This document shows positions 42,239 to 51,692 of a stretch of 64,000 nt of DNA, one piece after another. The notes beneath the pieces are model-generated. The model was not told the origin of the DNA and made no database searches. It was given only the letters and a program-made list of their open reading frames with translations. Each line of letters starts with the position of its first letter. Within the stretch, counting starts at the first letter, position 1. This stretch comes from Paraburkholderia phenoliruptrix (GTDB lineage: Bacteria > Pseudomonadota > Gammaproteobacteria > Burkholderiales > Burkholderiaceae), in NCBI RefSeq assembly GCF_019511605.1, contig NZ_JAEUAV010000018.1, forward strand, positions 1-64,000. The letters run 5' to 3'. The position numbers and the translations under genes are program-made.

Positions 42239-42269
42239 AAAAAAACCGCTCCTGGAGAGCGGTTTTTTT
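42239..42269. terminator. Bidirectional terminator between tsaD and folE2
   Basis: ACCGCTC/GAGAGCGGT-type stem with long A and T tracts on opposite sides serves both convergent genes. Confidence 0.9.
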
Positions 42270-42316
42270 CGGGGCGTTTGTGACTTACTGCAGATAGGGC
42301 AAGCCGAGAAGCCGGA

Positions 42317-43123
42317 TCACAGCACCCGTTTGTCGCGCTCGATCAACGCATACGCGCTGTGGTTGTGAATCGACTCGAAGTTTTCCGCCTCGAGCACATA
42401 AGCGACGATGCGTTCGTCCGCATTCAGACGCTGCGCGACATCGCGCACCAGGTCTTCTACAAACTTCGGATTTTCATACGCGCGCTCGGTCACGAATTTC
42501 TCGTCGGGCCGCTTAAGCAGGCCCCACAGTTCGCAGGACGCCTCTTCTTCGGCAATGCGAATCAGGTCTTCCACCGAGACTTCGCCGGCCAGTTCGGCAT
42601 TGATCGTCACATGGGAGCGCTGGTTGTGCGCGCCATATTGCGAGATTTTCTTCGAACACGGGCAGAGGCTCGTGACCGGCACCAGCACTTTAAGGTAAAG
42701 ACGCGTCGCGCCGTTGCGGGTGTCGCCGGTCAGCGTCACTTCGTAGTCCAGCAGACTTTGCACGCCCGACACCGGCGCGGTCTTGTTCACGAAGTAGGGA
42801 AACGACACTTCGATGCGCCCCGCTTCTGCCTCGAGCTTCTCGAGCATAGCGGCGAGCATCGTGCGAAACGTTGCGGCTTCGAGCGGCGCCTTGTGCTCCT
42901 CGAGCAGCGCGACAAAGCGCGACATGTGCGTGCCCTTCTGGTCGGCGGGCAGGTGGACATCCAGATTCCAGGTGCCGACCGTCGGCTGCACCTCACCGCT
43001 TGCGGTGCGTACCGTCAGCGGATGGCGCACCGCCTTGACGCCCACCCGCTGAATCGGAATCTGGCGGGTATCGGGCGTGCTTTGCACGTCGGGCATCACA
43101 AAGGCGGGATTCATCTGATTCAT
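42317..43123 (-). CDS. folE2: GTP cyclohydrolase IB (FolE2)
   Basis: A 268-residue enzyme of the GTP cyclohydrolase IB family, making dihydroneopterin triphosphate for folate synthesis. Key elements are VGVKAVRHPLTVRT near 27-40, the cysteine motif SLCPCSKKISQYGAHNQRSH near 152-171 and the C-terminal ENFESIHNHSAYALIER near 248-264. Unlike FolE, this type is not strictly zinc-dependent, and is induced by zinc limitation in several bacteria; no Zur site was identified here. AAAGGA before ATG at 43123 supports the start. It is separated from dxs by 352 bp. Confidence 0.95.
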   Translation of the reverse strand: MNQMNPAFVMPDVQSTPDTRQIPIQRVGVKAVRHPLTVRTASGEVQPTVGTWNLDVHLPADQKGTHMSRFVALLEEHKAPLEAATFRTMLAAMLEKLEAEAGRIEVSFPYFVNKTAPVSGVQSLLDYEVTLTGDTRNGATRLYLKVLVPVTSLCPCSKKISQYGAHNQRSHVTINAELAGEVSVEDLIRIAEEEASCELWGLLKRPDEKFVTERAYENPKFVEDLVRDVAQRLNADERIVAYVLEAENFESIHNHSAYALIERDKRVL

Positions 43124-43475
43124 GTTGTTGTCCTTTCAGGAAGACGCTGACGCGCTCCCATGTTCCGCTTCGCAGGCATTCTGGCTGCGGGAAAAACTTG
43201 CCCTGATGAACGATCGCACCGCTGCGCGTTCTGGAAGCAAAAGGTTCGGGAGTGCTCTGCGGCTGCGCGAAGCAGAATCCGCAAAGGCAAACGCCGGCCC
43301 CTGCCGGCGTTCGATAATGAGCATCAGCCCATCGACTCATGTTCAAGCATTCCGTCGGCCGCCTGGTTCGTCGCGAGACCGGCGCACCGCATACGATCCG
43401 CTCACCGGGTTGCCGGAGTAACGTGCCTCATCACCCCGTTCAAGCAACGCAGTTATGCGCCCGGTTGCAACTTGC
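43124..43475. other. Gene-free region between dxs and folE2
   Basis: 352 bp on the same-strand path from dxs to folE2. It contains a hairpin at 43290-43311 that may end the xseB-ispA-dxs transcript, leaving about 165 bp for a folE2 promoter. No small gene was recognised. Confidence 0.5.
43290..43311 (-). terminator. Probable dxs terminator
   Basis: Perfect 9-bp stem AACGCCGGC/GCCGGCGTT with a 4-nt loop. The minus-strand continuation TGCCTTTGC is only partly T-rich. Confidence 0.5.
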
Positions 43476-45383
43476 TCAGGCGACGCGCTTGACCGACGAT
43501 TGCCCCCCCAGCGCGCCGCTCGACACAAAGCGCTCGCGAATTGACTTCGCGATGCCCGCGGCGTCCAGCCCGCACGCGGCAAGCAGCTTGGCGGGGTCGC
43601 CATGATCGATGAAGCGGTCAGGGAGGCCCAATTGTAGTACGGGCCGCATAACCCCACTCTCGAGCAGGGCTTCGACGCATGCCGAGCCCGCGCCGCCCAT
43701 CACGCAGCCTTCTTCGACGGTGACAATCGCGTCGTGCGTTTCGGCCAGTCGGCGCACGAGGTCTGCATCGAGCGGCTTCACGAAGCGCATGTTCGCCACC
43801 GTCGCATCCAGCTCCTCAGCAGCAGCAAGCGACGGCGCGACCATCGTGCCGAACGCGAGAATTGCAATGCGCTTGCCCGCCGGTTGCGAGGTCTCGCGAC
43901 GCACTTCGCCTTTGCCGATCGGCAGTGCCGCCATTTGCTTGACTGTTGCCACGCCTGTGCCGGCGCCGCGCGGATAGCGCACCGCCGTCGGACAGGACTG
44001 CTGCAACGCGGTGTACAGCATCTGACGGCATTCGTTTTCGTCCGACGCGGCCATCACCATCATGTTCGGAATGCAGCGCAGGAACGCGAGGTCATAAGCG
44101 CCCGCGTGCGTCGCACCGTCCGCACCGACGAGACCTGCACGGTCGATCGCGAACACCACCGGCAAATTCTGCAGCGCGACGTCGTGAATCAACTGGTCGT
44201 AGGCGCGTTGCAGGAACGTCGAGTAGATCGCGACGACCGGCTTCATGCCCTCGGCGGCAAGGCCGCCGGCAAACGTGACCGCGTGCTGCTCGGCAATGCC
44301 GACGTCGAAGTAACGGTCCGGAAAGCGCTTCTCGAACTCCACCATGCCCGAGCCTTCGCGCATGGCCGGCGTAATGCCGACTACGCGCGCGTCGAGTTCG
44401 GCGGCGTCGCACAGCCACTCGCCGAACACTTGCGTGTAGGTTTTCTTCGACGGCGACACGGCCGGCTTGATGCCTTCAGCCGGATTGAACTTGCCCGGCC
44501 CGTGGTACAGCACCGGATCGGCCTCGGCGAGCTTGTAGCCCTGGCCTTTCTTGGTCACCACGTGCAGGAACTGCGGGCCGCGCAGTTCCTTGATGTTTTG
44601 CAGCGTGGGAATCAGCGAATCCAGATCGTGGCCGTCTATCGGGCCGATGTAGTTGAAGCCGAATTCCTCGAACAGCGTAGCCGGCACGATCATGCCCTTC
44701 GCGTGCTCTTCCAGCTTGCGCGCCAGATCGAGCATGGGCGGCGCGACGCGCAGCACACGCTCCACGCCCGCGCGCGCGGCGGCGTAGAAGCGGCCCGACA
44801 TCAAACGCGCGAGATGGCGGTTAAGCGCGCCGACCGGCGGCGAGATCGACATGTCGTTGTCGTTCAGGATGACGAGCAGCGGCACGTCGTCTTCAACGCC
44901 CGCGTTGTTCATTGCTTCGAACGCCATGCCCGCGGTCATTGCGCCGTCGCCGATAACGGCGATGCCCATGCGGTTGTCGCCCTGCAGCTTGCTCGCGATG
45001 GCCATGCCGAGCGCCGCCGAAATCGACGTACTCGAATGCGCGGTGCCGAACGTGTCGTACTCGGATTCGTCGCGCTTCGGGAAGCCCGAGATGCCGCCCA
45101 ACTGGCGCAGCGTGTGCATCTTGTCGCGGCGGCCCGTCAGGATTTTGTGCGGATACGTCTGATGGCCGACGTCCCACACGATGCGGTCGTGCGGCGTGTC
45201 GAACACATAATGCAGAGCAATGGTCAACTCGACCGTGCCGAGGTTGGACGAGAGATGGCCGCCCGTCTGCGACACGCTGTCGAGCACAAAGGCGCGCAAC
45301 TCGTCGGCAAGCGGTTGCAATTGGCGGCGATCGAGGCGGCGCAGAGCTGCCGGGTCGTCGATGGTTTTCAGCAAGTCGTACAT
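43476..45383 (-). CDS. dxs: 1-deoxy-D-xylulose-5-phosphate synthase
   Basis: A 635-residue thiamine-diphosphate enzyme, first and often rate-limiting step of the MEP isoprenoid pathway (pyruvate plus glyceraldehyde 3-phosphate to DXP). Visible are GGHLSSNLGTVELTIALHYV near 40-60, the cofactor motif VIGDGAMTAGMAFEAMNNAG near 140-160 and GIAEQHAVTFAGGLAAEGMK near 368-388, with the C-terminal transketolase domain. ATG at 45383 gives the normal N-terminus MYDLLKTIDDP; the upstream extension is rejected. It is the third gene of xseB-ispA-dxs. Confidence 0.97.
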   Translation of the reverse strand: MYDLLKTIDDPAALRRLDRRQLQPLADELRAFVLDSVSQTGGHLSSNLGTVELTIALHYVFDTPHDRIVWDVGHQTYPHKILTGRRDKMHTLRQLGGISGFPKRDESEYDTFGTAHSSTSISAALGMAIASKLQGDNRMGIAVIGDGAMTAGMAFEAMNNAGVEDDVPLLVILNDNDMSISPPVGALNRHLARLMSGRFYAAARAGVERVLRVAPPMLDLARKLEEHAKGMIVPATLFEEFGFNYIGPIDGHDLDSLIPTLQNIKELRGPQFLHVVTKKGQGYKLAEADPVLYHGPGKFNPAEGIKPAVSPSKKTYTQVFGEWLCDAAELDARVVGITPAMREGSGMVEFEKRFPDRYFDVGIAEQHAVTFAGGLAAEGMKPVVAIYSTFLQRAYDQLIHDVALQNLPVVFAIDRAGLVGADGATHAGAYDLAFLRCIPNMMVMAASDENECRQMLYTALQQSCPTAVRYPRGAGTGVATVKQMAALPIGKGEVRRETSQPAGKRIAILAFGTMVAPSLAAAEELDATVANMRFVKPLDADLVRRLAETHDAIVTVEEGCVMGGAGSACVEALLESGVMRPVLQLGLPDRFIDHGDPAKLLAACGLDAAGIAKSIRERFVSSGALGGQSSVKRVA

Positions 45384-45468
45384 CGTCGTTCCATTGTAGG
45401 AAAACTTACGCGCCCGCACTTCATACATGCACCTTGTGGGGACGGTGCGCGGCGGCGGGCTTTCGCGT

Positions 45469-46350
45469 TCAGCTGACCCGGTTCACCACCAGGTCGGCCA
45501 ATTCGGCAAGACGCTGCGCGCGCGCACCGAACGGCGCCAGTGCGGCGTGCGCGTCGCTGCGCAACTGCGCGGCGAGCGCGCGCGATGCGTCGAGCCCAAT
45601 AATCGACACGTAGGTCGGCTTGCCGTCCTTCGCATCTTTACCTGCTGTTTTGCCGAGCGTCGCGGAGTCGGTCGTGACGTCGAGAATATCGTCGACAACC
45701 TGAAACGCGAGGCCGACCGCGGCCGAGTACGCGTCGAGCGAACGCATGGCGTTCGCGTCGGGCGCCTCGCCCGCCAGCGCGCCCATGCGCACCGCGGCGC
45801 GCAGCAACGCGCCGGTCTTCATGCGGTGCATGGTTTCGAGCTGCGCGCGCGTGAGCGTGTGACCGACGCTCGCCAGGTCGATAGCCTGACCGCCGCACAT
45901 GCCGACCGACCCGCTCGCGAGCGCCAGCTCGCGAACCAGCGCGGCCTGCTGCGCGGGCGCGAGAACATCCGAAGTCAACGACACGAACGCCTGCGATTGC
46001 AACGCGTCGCCGACCAGCAGTGCCGTGGCTTCGTCATACTTGACGTGTACCGTGGGCTTGCCGCGACGCAGTGCGTCGTCGTCCATGCAAGGCATGTCGT
46101 CGTGCACGAGCGAATAGACGTGGATCATTTCCAGCGCTGCCGCAGCCGCGTCGAGGCACTCGGCGCGCGCCCCGGTCAGTTCGCCTGCCGCGTGGCACAA
46201 CAGCGGGCGCACCCGCTTGCCGCCGCCCAGCACCGCGTAACGCATGGCCTCGTGCAACTTCGCCGGCTCCGTGCTTTGAGCGGGCAGATAGTGTTCTAGT
46301 GCCGCTTCGACGCGCTCGAGTACCCCGCGCGTCCATTGTTCGAATGTCAT
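45469..46350 (-). CDS. ispA: Farnesyl diphosphate synthase (IspA-type polyprenyl synthetase)
   Basis: A 293-residue short-chain prenyl synthase that makes farnesyl diphosphate, the substrate of HpnD. The first Asp-rich motif is LVHDDMPCMDDDALRRGKPT near residues 80-98 and the second is FQVVDDILDVTTDSATLGK near 215-235. GGKRVRPLLCHAAGEL near 45 binds IPP. Its start overlaps the xseB stop by 4 nt, and dxs follows after 85 bp, a common arrangement for precursor supply. Confidence 0.96.
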   Translation of the reverse strand: MTFEQWTRGVLERVEAALEHYLPAQSTEPAKLHEAMRYAVLGGGKRVRPLLCHAAGELTGARAECLDAAAAALEMIHVYSLVHDDMPCMDDDALRRGKPTVHVKYDEATALLVGDALQSQAFVSLTSDVLAPAQQAALVRELALASGSVGMCGGQAIDLASVGHTLTRAQLETMHRMKTGALLRAAVRMGALAGEAPDANAMRSLDAYSAAVGLAFQVVDDILDVTTDSATLGKTAGKDAKDGKPTYVSIIGLDASRALAAQLRSDAHAALAPFGARAQRLAELADLVVNRVS

Positions 46351-46655
46351 AGGTCGTCCCCGCTCTCAGTAGCGGCTGTTCCTGCTGTATTCACGGGCAA
46401 TGGCCTGAGCGTCTCGCCGTCGAGCACGCGCACCTGCTGCTCGACCTTCTCGAGCTGCTGCTGGCAGAACGCCACCAGAGCCGCGCCGCGCCGATAGGCG
46501 CTGAGCGACTCCTCGAGGCTCAGGTTGCCGCTTTCCATGCGCGCAACGAGCCCTTCCAGCTCCGCCTGCGCCGCCTCGTAGTTCTCGGGCAGCGGCGTAT
46601 TGTCGACGCCCTCGGCCGACGCCGCAGCGGTATCGTTCGACGCGGTCTTCGCCAT
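46347..46655 (-). CDS. xseB: Exodeoxyribonuclease VII small subunit
   Basis: A 102-residue small subunit that assembles with XseA to degrade single-stranded DNA. The family core is NYEAAQAELEGLVARMESGN (about 25-44), then LSLEESLSAYRRGAALVAFC and a coiled helix QQQLEKVEQQVRVLDG. N- and C-terminal ends are Ala/Thr-rich and variable. ATG at 46655 was chosen over the in-frame start 12 nt upstream. It overlaps ispA by 4 nt. Divergent from the Rieske oxygenase gene. Confidence 0.94.
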   Translation of the reverse strand: MAKTASNDTAAASAEGVDNTPLPENYEAAQAELEGLVARMESGNLSLEESLSAYRRGAALVAFCQQQLEKVEQQVRVLDGETLRPLPVNTAGTAATESGDDL

Positions 46656-46843
46656 GAATAGTCGCAAAAATTAAAACAAGTCGGACATTCTACGGCAAAA
46701 GCGCCAAATCCGATCTGTCAACCCACCTTCGAACCCCACTGCCCTATGCGGGCGCCCTGTCAGTCTCGCAGAAAAAAATTGATCGGTCTGTGCCGAAAAG
46801 ACCGAACTTTCCCGACAATTTTGACCCAAATCAGTGACTTAAC

Positions 46844-46872
46844 TGTCCCAAGGAGGGGGAAACAGGTATAAT
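46844..46872 (+). promoter_or_regulatory. Possible promoter of the Rieske oxygenase gene
   Basis: A perfect TATAAT lies at 46867-46872, 71 nt before the start codon. The -35 region at 17-nt spacing (TGTCCC) is weak; a TTGACC at 46821-46826 is too far to pair. Confidence 0.4.
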
Positions 46873-46943
46873 CTCGGGCTCCCTAAATCGAATCTTCGAT
46901 GGTTGGGTTGTTCACTGCTTTCACGTCTTCATCGGGAGTGGGA

Positions 46944-48050
46944 ATGTCCAATCTGAGCAATGCATTGCAGTTGCGCTCCGTTCACAGCCAACTGCCAGTC
47001 ACGGCTTACTTTGACGATGCGCTTCTAACGCGCGAAATCGAAACCCTTTTCAAGAAAGGTCCTCGCTACGTCGGGCACGATCTCATGGTGCCGGAAGTGG
47101 GGAATTATTTTGCCTTGCCCAGCGAACGCGAGGGGCGGGTACTCGTGCGTAACCAGCAATCGCAAGTCGAACTGCTGTCCAACGTGTGCCGCCATCGTCA
47201 GGCCATCATGCTGAACGGCCGCGGCCACACGGAGAACATCGTGTGTCCGCTGCACCGCTGGACATACGACCTCAAAGGTGAATTGCTCGGCGCTCCGCAT
47301 TTTGCGGACAACCCTTGCCTGAACCTCGGCGCCACCGCACTGCAGAACTGGCAGGGGCTGCTGTTCGAGGCGCAGGGCCGCAACGTCGCGCGCGATCTGG
47401 CCAACCTCGGCACCAGGCAACACTTCGACTTCTCGGGCTTCATGTTCGATCATGTCGAGGTGCACGAGTGCAACTACAACTGGAAGACCTTCATCGAGGT
47501 CTATCTGGAGGACTACCACGTCGCGCCGTTCCATCCGGGCCTTGGCAGCTTCGTCAATTGCGACGACCTCACGTGGGAGTTCGGCGAGTGGTACAGCGTA
47601 CAAACGGTCGGCGTGCACAAAGACCTCGAACAGCCGGGCAGCCCCACGTACCGTAAATGGCACGACGAAGTGCTGCGTTTTCGCGGCGGCAATCCGCCCG
47701 AGTTCGGCGCTATCTGGATGGTGTACTACCCGGGCATCATGATCGAGTGGTATCCGCACGTGCTGGTCGTGTCATGGCTGATTCCGCGCGGTCCGCAGAA
47801 AACCACCAACGTCGTCGAGTTCTATTACCCTGAGGAAATCGCGCTGTTTGAACGCGAGTTCGTCGAAGCGGAGCGTGCCGCCTACATGGAAACGGCTCGC
47901 GAAGACGACGAAATTGCAGAGCGCATGGACGCCGGCCGCCGCGCGCTGATGGAACGCGGCGAATCGCAGGTGGGCCCGTACCAGAGCCCCATGGAAGACG
48001 GTATGCAGCACTTCCATGAGTTCCTGCGGCGCGAGCTCGGCACCATCTGA
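46944..48050 (+). CDS. Rieske [2Fe-2S] aromatic-ring-hydroxylating oxygenase, alpha subunit type
   Basis: A 368-residue oxygenase. The Rieske centre is complete: Cys82-x-His84 and Cys101-x2-His104 (VCRHRQ, CPLHRW). The mononuclear iron site is in NWKTFIEVYLEDYHVAPFH, with His192 and His197. It should use electrons from a separate reductase to hydroxylate or demethylate a substrate that cannot be named from sequence. No beta subunit, ferredoxin or reductase gene is adjacent. GGGAGTGG supports the ATG at 46944 rather than 46899. A strong terminator follows. Confidence 0.88.
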   Translation: MSNLSNALQLRSVHSQLPVTAYFDDALLTREIETLFKKGPRYVGHDLMVPEVGNYFALPSEREGRVLVRNQQSQVELLSNVCRHRQAIMLNGRGHTENIVCPLHRWTYDLKGELLGAPHFADNPCLNLGATALQNWQGLLFEAQGRNVARDLANLGTRQHFDFSGFMFDHVEVHECNYNWKTFIEVYLEDYHVAPFHPGLGSFVNCDDLTWEFGEWYSVQTVGVHKDLEQPGSPTYRKWHDEVLRFRGGNPPEFGAIWMVYYPGIMIEWYPHVLVVSWLIPRGPQKTTNVVEFYYPEEIALFEREFVEAERAAYMETAREDDEIAERMDAGRRALMERGESQVGPYQSPMEDGMQHFHEFLRRELGTI

Positions 48051-48125
48051 CCCACAGGTCTCGGGCCGACCTCCGCTGCCCGGCGTCGAACACCGGCGCC
48101 GACATGGAAAGACGCGCTTCGGCCG

Positions 48126-48160
48126 AATGCCGTTCAGTTAAACGACTGAACGGCATTTTT
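48126..48160 (+). terminator. Terminator of the Rieske oxygenase gene
   Basis: A perfect ATGCCGTTCAGT/ACTGAACGGCAT stem with loop TAAACG and five T. Confidence 0.93.
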
Positions 48161-48249
48161 GTTTAGACTAACGAGGTAGCCCGGCCATCCTGCCGCGTCA
48201 TAAGGCCGCCGGCAACGAAAGCCGCCAATGCCTGCATCGAGGAGACGTC

Positions 48250-49119
48250 ATGCCCCACACTCACTACACCACTTTGATCTCCGCGACCAACCTCGCGGAA
48301 CGGCTAGCCGATGCGCCGGGCAGCGTGTTCGTGATCGACTGCCGCTTCGATCTGGCCGACCCGGAAGCCGGCGAAAAGGCGTATCTCGCCGGACATCTGC
48401 CGGGCGCGCATTATCTGCATCTGGACCGCGATCTGTCGGGGCCGAAGAACGGTACGAACGGGCGCCATCCGTTGCCGGATCGTGCGCGGCTTGTCGAAAC
48501 GCTCGAATCGCGCGGGCTGAAGCAAGGCCAGCAGGTTGTCGCCTACGACGCGCAAGGCGGCATGTACGCCGCGCGTGCATGGTGGCTGCTGCGCTGGCTC
48601 GGCCATGATGCCGTCGCGCTGCTCGACGGCGGACTGCAGGCGTGGGAAGCCGCGCATCAGCCGCTCACGCAGGACGTGCCCCCGCAAAACACCGGCGACT
48701 TCAAAGCGGGCGCGCCGCTTTCCGTTACCGTGGACGCGCAGATGGTGGAACGCAATCTCGGCTCGAAGGAACGCGTGGTGGTCGACGCGCGCGCGGCCGA
48801 CCGCTATCGCGGCGAAAACGAGACGCTGGACCGCGTGGGCGGCCATATTCCGGGCGCACTGAATCGCTTCTTCAAGGACAACCTCACCACCGAAGGCCGC
48901 TTCAAGCCGGCCCACACGCTGCGCGAGGAATTTCATGCGCTGCTGGGCGACACCCCGCCCGAACATGTCGTTCTGCAATGCGGCTCCGGCGTGACAGCGT
49001 GCGTCAATGCACTGGCAATGGAAGTAGCCGGCCTGCACGGCGCGGCGCTTTACGCGGGCTCATGGAGCGAGTGGAGTTCCGATCCGAAGCGGCCCGTCGC
49101 GACCGGACCGAACCCCTAG
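48250..49119 (+). CDS. sseA: 3-mercaptopyruvate sulfurtransferase
   Basis: A 289-residue two-domain rhodanese. The catalytic loop in the C-terminal domain is CGSGVTA with Cys244, the form typical of mercaptopyruvate rather than thiosulfate sulfurtransferases (which usually carry a Lys-containing loop). The N-terminal inactive rhodanese domain (about 10-140) shows VIDCRFDLADPEAGEKAYLA and GHLPGAHYLHLDRDLSG. It moves sulfur to thiols or cyanide and aids H2S production. GAGGAGACG before the ATG supports the start. A terminator follows at 49148. Confidence 0.92.
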   Translation: MPHTHYTTLISATNLAERLADAPGSVFVIDCRFDLADPEAGEKAYLAGHLPGAHYLHLDRDLSGPKNGTNGRHPLPDRARLVETLESRGLKQGQQVVAYDAQGGMYAARAWWLLRWLGHDAVALLDGGLQAWEAAHQPLTQDVPPQNTGDFKAGAPLSVTVDAQMVERNLGSKERVVVDARAADRYRGENETLDRVGGHIPGALNRFFKDNLTTEGRFKPAHTLREEFHALLGDTPPEHVVLQCGSGVTACVNALAMEVAGLHGAALYAGSWSEWSSDPKRPVATGPNP

Positions 49120-49147
49120 TCCAACGCCCGGCATTGCCAAAAAGCGC

Positions 49148-49183
49148 AAGGCCGTTGCCGCCAGCAAGCGGCAACGGCCTTTT
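49148..49183. terminator. Terminator between sseA and the hydrolase gene
   Basis: A 14-bp stem AAGGCCGTTGCCGC/GCGGCAACGGCCTT with a 6-nt loop and TTTT. It lies between convergent genes. Confidence 0.88.
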
Positions 49184-49227
49184 CCATGCGGCCACCGCGG
49201 CGCATTTCGGCAACTCGCGGTGAAGCG

Positions 49228-50100
49228 TCAAGCCACTCCATGCTGCTTGAACCAGGCGAGCGTGCGACGCCAACCGTCCTCGGCATCCGCCTTCTTGTAG
49301 CTCGGCCGGTAGTCCGCGAAAAACGCATGGCCCGCATCGTCGTACACGACGAATTGCGAGCCGCGTGCGACCTGCGGACCTTGCGCGATTGCCTGCTTCA
49401 TCTGTTCGAGCGAGTCCTGCGGAATGCTCTGGTCCTGCAAGCCGTACAGGCCTAGCACCGGCGCGCGAAGATCGGCCACGCGGTCGAGCGGATTGGCCGG
49501 ATTGGTGGGCGTGCGCTCGCCGACCACACGCCCATACCATGCAACCGCTGCTTTCAGCCGGGGCTCGTGTTCGGCATACAGCCAGGCCATGCGGCCGCCC
49601 CAGCAGAAACCCGTCACGCCCAGACGCTTCAGATCGCCCCCGTGCTCGCCGGCCCACGCCACGGTCGCATCGAGGTCGGCCAGCGCCTGCTCGTCCGGCA
49701 CCTTGTTGAGAATCTGCTGGCTGATCTGCTGGATGGTGGGAAGCGCCATCGGGTCGCCCTCGCGAACGAACAGATCCGGCGCGATCGCGAGATAGCCGAG
49801 CTTGGCAAAGCGCCGGCAAACGTCGGCGATATGCTCGTGCACGCCGAACGCCTCATGAATCACGATGATCACCGGCAAATGCGTCTTGCCCATAGGCTGT
49901 GCGCGGTACGCGGGCACCAGCGTGCCGCCCGAGCGCACCGCAATCTCGCCGGCTTCGAGTCCCTCGGTATCCGTATGGATGGTTTGCGCCGACACCGGCA
50001 ACACGGCAGCCGCAAAGCCGGTGCCGAGCGCGGCCTTGATGAAGGTGCGTCGATTGAAGGGAACGTGCGGGACCAGGCTGTCGACATCGGGATTCAACAT
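49228..50100 (-). CDS. Tat-exported dienelactone hydrolase family protein
   Basis: A 290-residue alpha/beta hydrolase. A Tat signal is visible (NRRTFIKAALGTGFAAAVLP, near residues 16-35), so it is exported folded. The catalytic Cys sits in GVTGFCWGGRMAWL near 168, the Asp near 218 (LGLYGLQDQSIPQ) and the His in DDAGHAFFADYRP near 255. The start at 50100 has AGGAG 7 nt upstream; an in-frame ATG at 50115 overlaps that site. Substrates could be lactones or other esters in the periplasm; family members act in aromatic degradation but no such pathway is adjacent. Confidence 0.88.
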   Translation of the reverse strand: MLNPDVDSLVPHVPFNRRTFIKAALGTGFAAAVLPVSAQTIHTDTEGLEAGEIAVRSGGTLVPAYRAQPMGKTHLPVIIVIHEAFGVHEHIADVCRRFAKLGYLAIAPDLFVREGDPMALPTIQQISQQILNKVPDEQALADLDATVAWAGEHGGDLKRLGVTGFCWGGRMAWLYAEHEPRLKAAVAWYGRVVGERTPTNPANPLDRVADLRAPVLGLYGLQDQSIPQDSLEQMKQAIAQGPQVARGSQFVVYDDAGHAFFADYRPSYKKADAEDGWRRTLAWFKQHGVA

Positions 50101-50191
50101 GCGGGCGCTCCTCATGAACGGTGGAGGCAACAGGATACGCCTCGTGCGCGTCCTGTTGCAGAAGCGGGCTGCGCAGGCAGGTGCGGCGCCG

Positions 50192-51538
50192 TCAGTGCAG
50201 CTTGACGCGCGGCAACGTGGTGCGCCGCAGCCAGTGCGCGAAGGTGTCCAGCACCATCCGCGCATAGCCGTGCAGCGCCGCAATATGCAGCCGATACAGC
50301 GACATATACATGAAACGTGCGAAGAGACCCTCGATCAGCATGTTGCCGCCGATCACCCCGCCCATCAGATTGCCCACCGCGCTAAAGTGCCCGAGCGACA
50401 CGAGCGAGCCGAAGTCGCGATACGTGAATTCCGGCAGCGGCCGGTTGTCGAGCCGCGCCGCGAGCGCCTTCAGCAGAAAAGTGGCCTGTTGATGGGCCGC
50501 CTGCGCGCGCGGCGGCACGTTCTTCTCGTTGCCCGGCCAGGGGCAAGCGGCGCAATCGCCGAGCGCGAACACGTTGTCGTCAATTTCCGTTTGCAGCGTG
50601 CGGCGCACGTTGAGCTGGCCGAGCCGGTTGACCGGCAGGCCGTCCAGTTGGCCGAGAATGGCCGGCGCCCTGATGCCCGCCGCCCACACCGTCAGGTCGG
50701 CGCGCACGGTCTTGCCGCTCGCCGTGCGAATGATGCCGGGCGCGACTTCCGCCACTGTCTCGCCCGTCATCAGCTTCACGCCGAGCTTGCCGAGCAGCTC
50801 TGCGGTGGCCGTCGAGACGCGCTCCTGCAAAGCCGGCAGAATGCGCGGTCCCGCTTCGATCAGCACAATGCCCACGTCATGCCGCGGATCGAGCTTATGC
50901 AATCCATACGCGGACAACACCTGCGCCGTATTGCGCAGTTCCGCTGACAGCTCCACGCCCGTCGCGCCGCCGCCGACAATCGCGACCTGAATGCGCGGCT
51001 CGGAAGAAGGCGACGTGCCCGGCCCTGACTCTACCGGCTCGTGCGCCTGATGCTCAGCCCGCATGCAAGCCGCGATCAGGCGCTTGCGAAAACGCTCGGC
51101 CTGGCTGACTGTGTCGAGTGCAAGGGAAAATTCCGGCGCGCCTTTCACGCCGAAGAATGCCGTCGTACTGCCGATCGCAATGACCAGCGTGTCGTACTCG
51201 AGCACGCGCACGGGCAGCAGTTCGGCGCCGTCGTCGTCCACTACGGGAGCGAGCGTGAGGCGCCTGTTCGCGCGGTCGAGACCCGTGAGTTCACCCTGCT
51301 GAAACTCGAAACCATGCCAGCGGGCTTGTGCCGCGTATTCGAGCTCCTGCGTGAACGGGTCCATGCTGCCGGCCGCCACTTCGTGCAACAACGGCTTCCA
51401 GATATGAGTCGGATTGCGGTCGACGAGCGTGACCTGCGCCCGCGTTGCGCCCCGGCTCTTGTGACCATAGCGATCGCCCAGCCGGGTTGCCAGTTCCAGC
51501 CCGCCCGCACCTCCGCCGACGACGATAAAACGATGCAT
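50192..51538 (-). CDS. ndh: Type II NADH dehydrogenase (NDH-2)
   Basis: A 448-residue FAD protein of the single-subunit NADH:quinone oxidoreductase family, passing electrons from NADH to quinone at the inner membrane without pumping protons. The FAD fold is FIVVGGGAGGLELATRLGDR (4-23), the NAD fold VAIVGGGATGVELSAELRNT (about 186-205), and the C-terminal VFALGDCAACPWPG near 316-330 precedes a membrane-associating region. GGAGAG before ATG at 51538 fixes the start. It is downstream of polA on the same strand with 154 bp between. Confidence 0.92.
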   Translation of the reverse strand: MHRFIVVGGGAGGLELATRLGDRYGHKSRGATRAQVTLVDRNPTHIWKPLLHEVAAGSMDPFTQELEYAAQARWHGFEFQQGELTGLDRANRRLTLAPVVDDDGAELLPVRVLEYDTLVIAIGSTTAFFGVKGAPEFSLALDTVSQAERFRKRLIAACMRAEHQAHEPVESGPGTSPSSEPRIQVAIVGGGATGVELSAELRNTAQVLSAYGLHKLDPRHDVGIVLIEAGPRILPALQERVSTATAELLGKLGVKLMTGETVAEVAPGIIRTASGKTVRADLTVWAAGIRAPAILGQLDGLPVNRLGQLNVRRTLQTEIDDNVFALGDCAACPWPGNEKNVPPRAQAAHQQATFLLKALAARLDNRPLPEFTYRDFGSLVSLGHFSAVGNLMGGVIGGNMLIEGLFARFMYMSLYRLHIAALHGYARMVLDTFAHWLRRTTLPRVKLH

Positions 51539-51692
51539 TGAACTCTCCGTGTTTGCCGATGGGTTGTGCGTCGTAAGCACGCGCGAGCGCGTGCTTCTTT
51601 ACCGATTGTCCGCGAGTCGCGCGGTTTGTCACAAGCCGCCACAACGCATGTGTGACATGCACACGACGATATCGCGCGCCGTCACACGGCGG

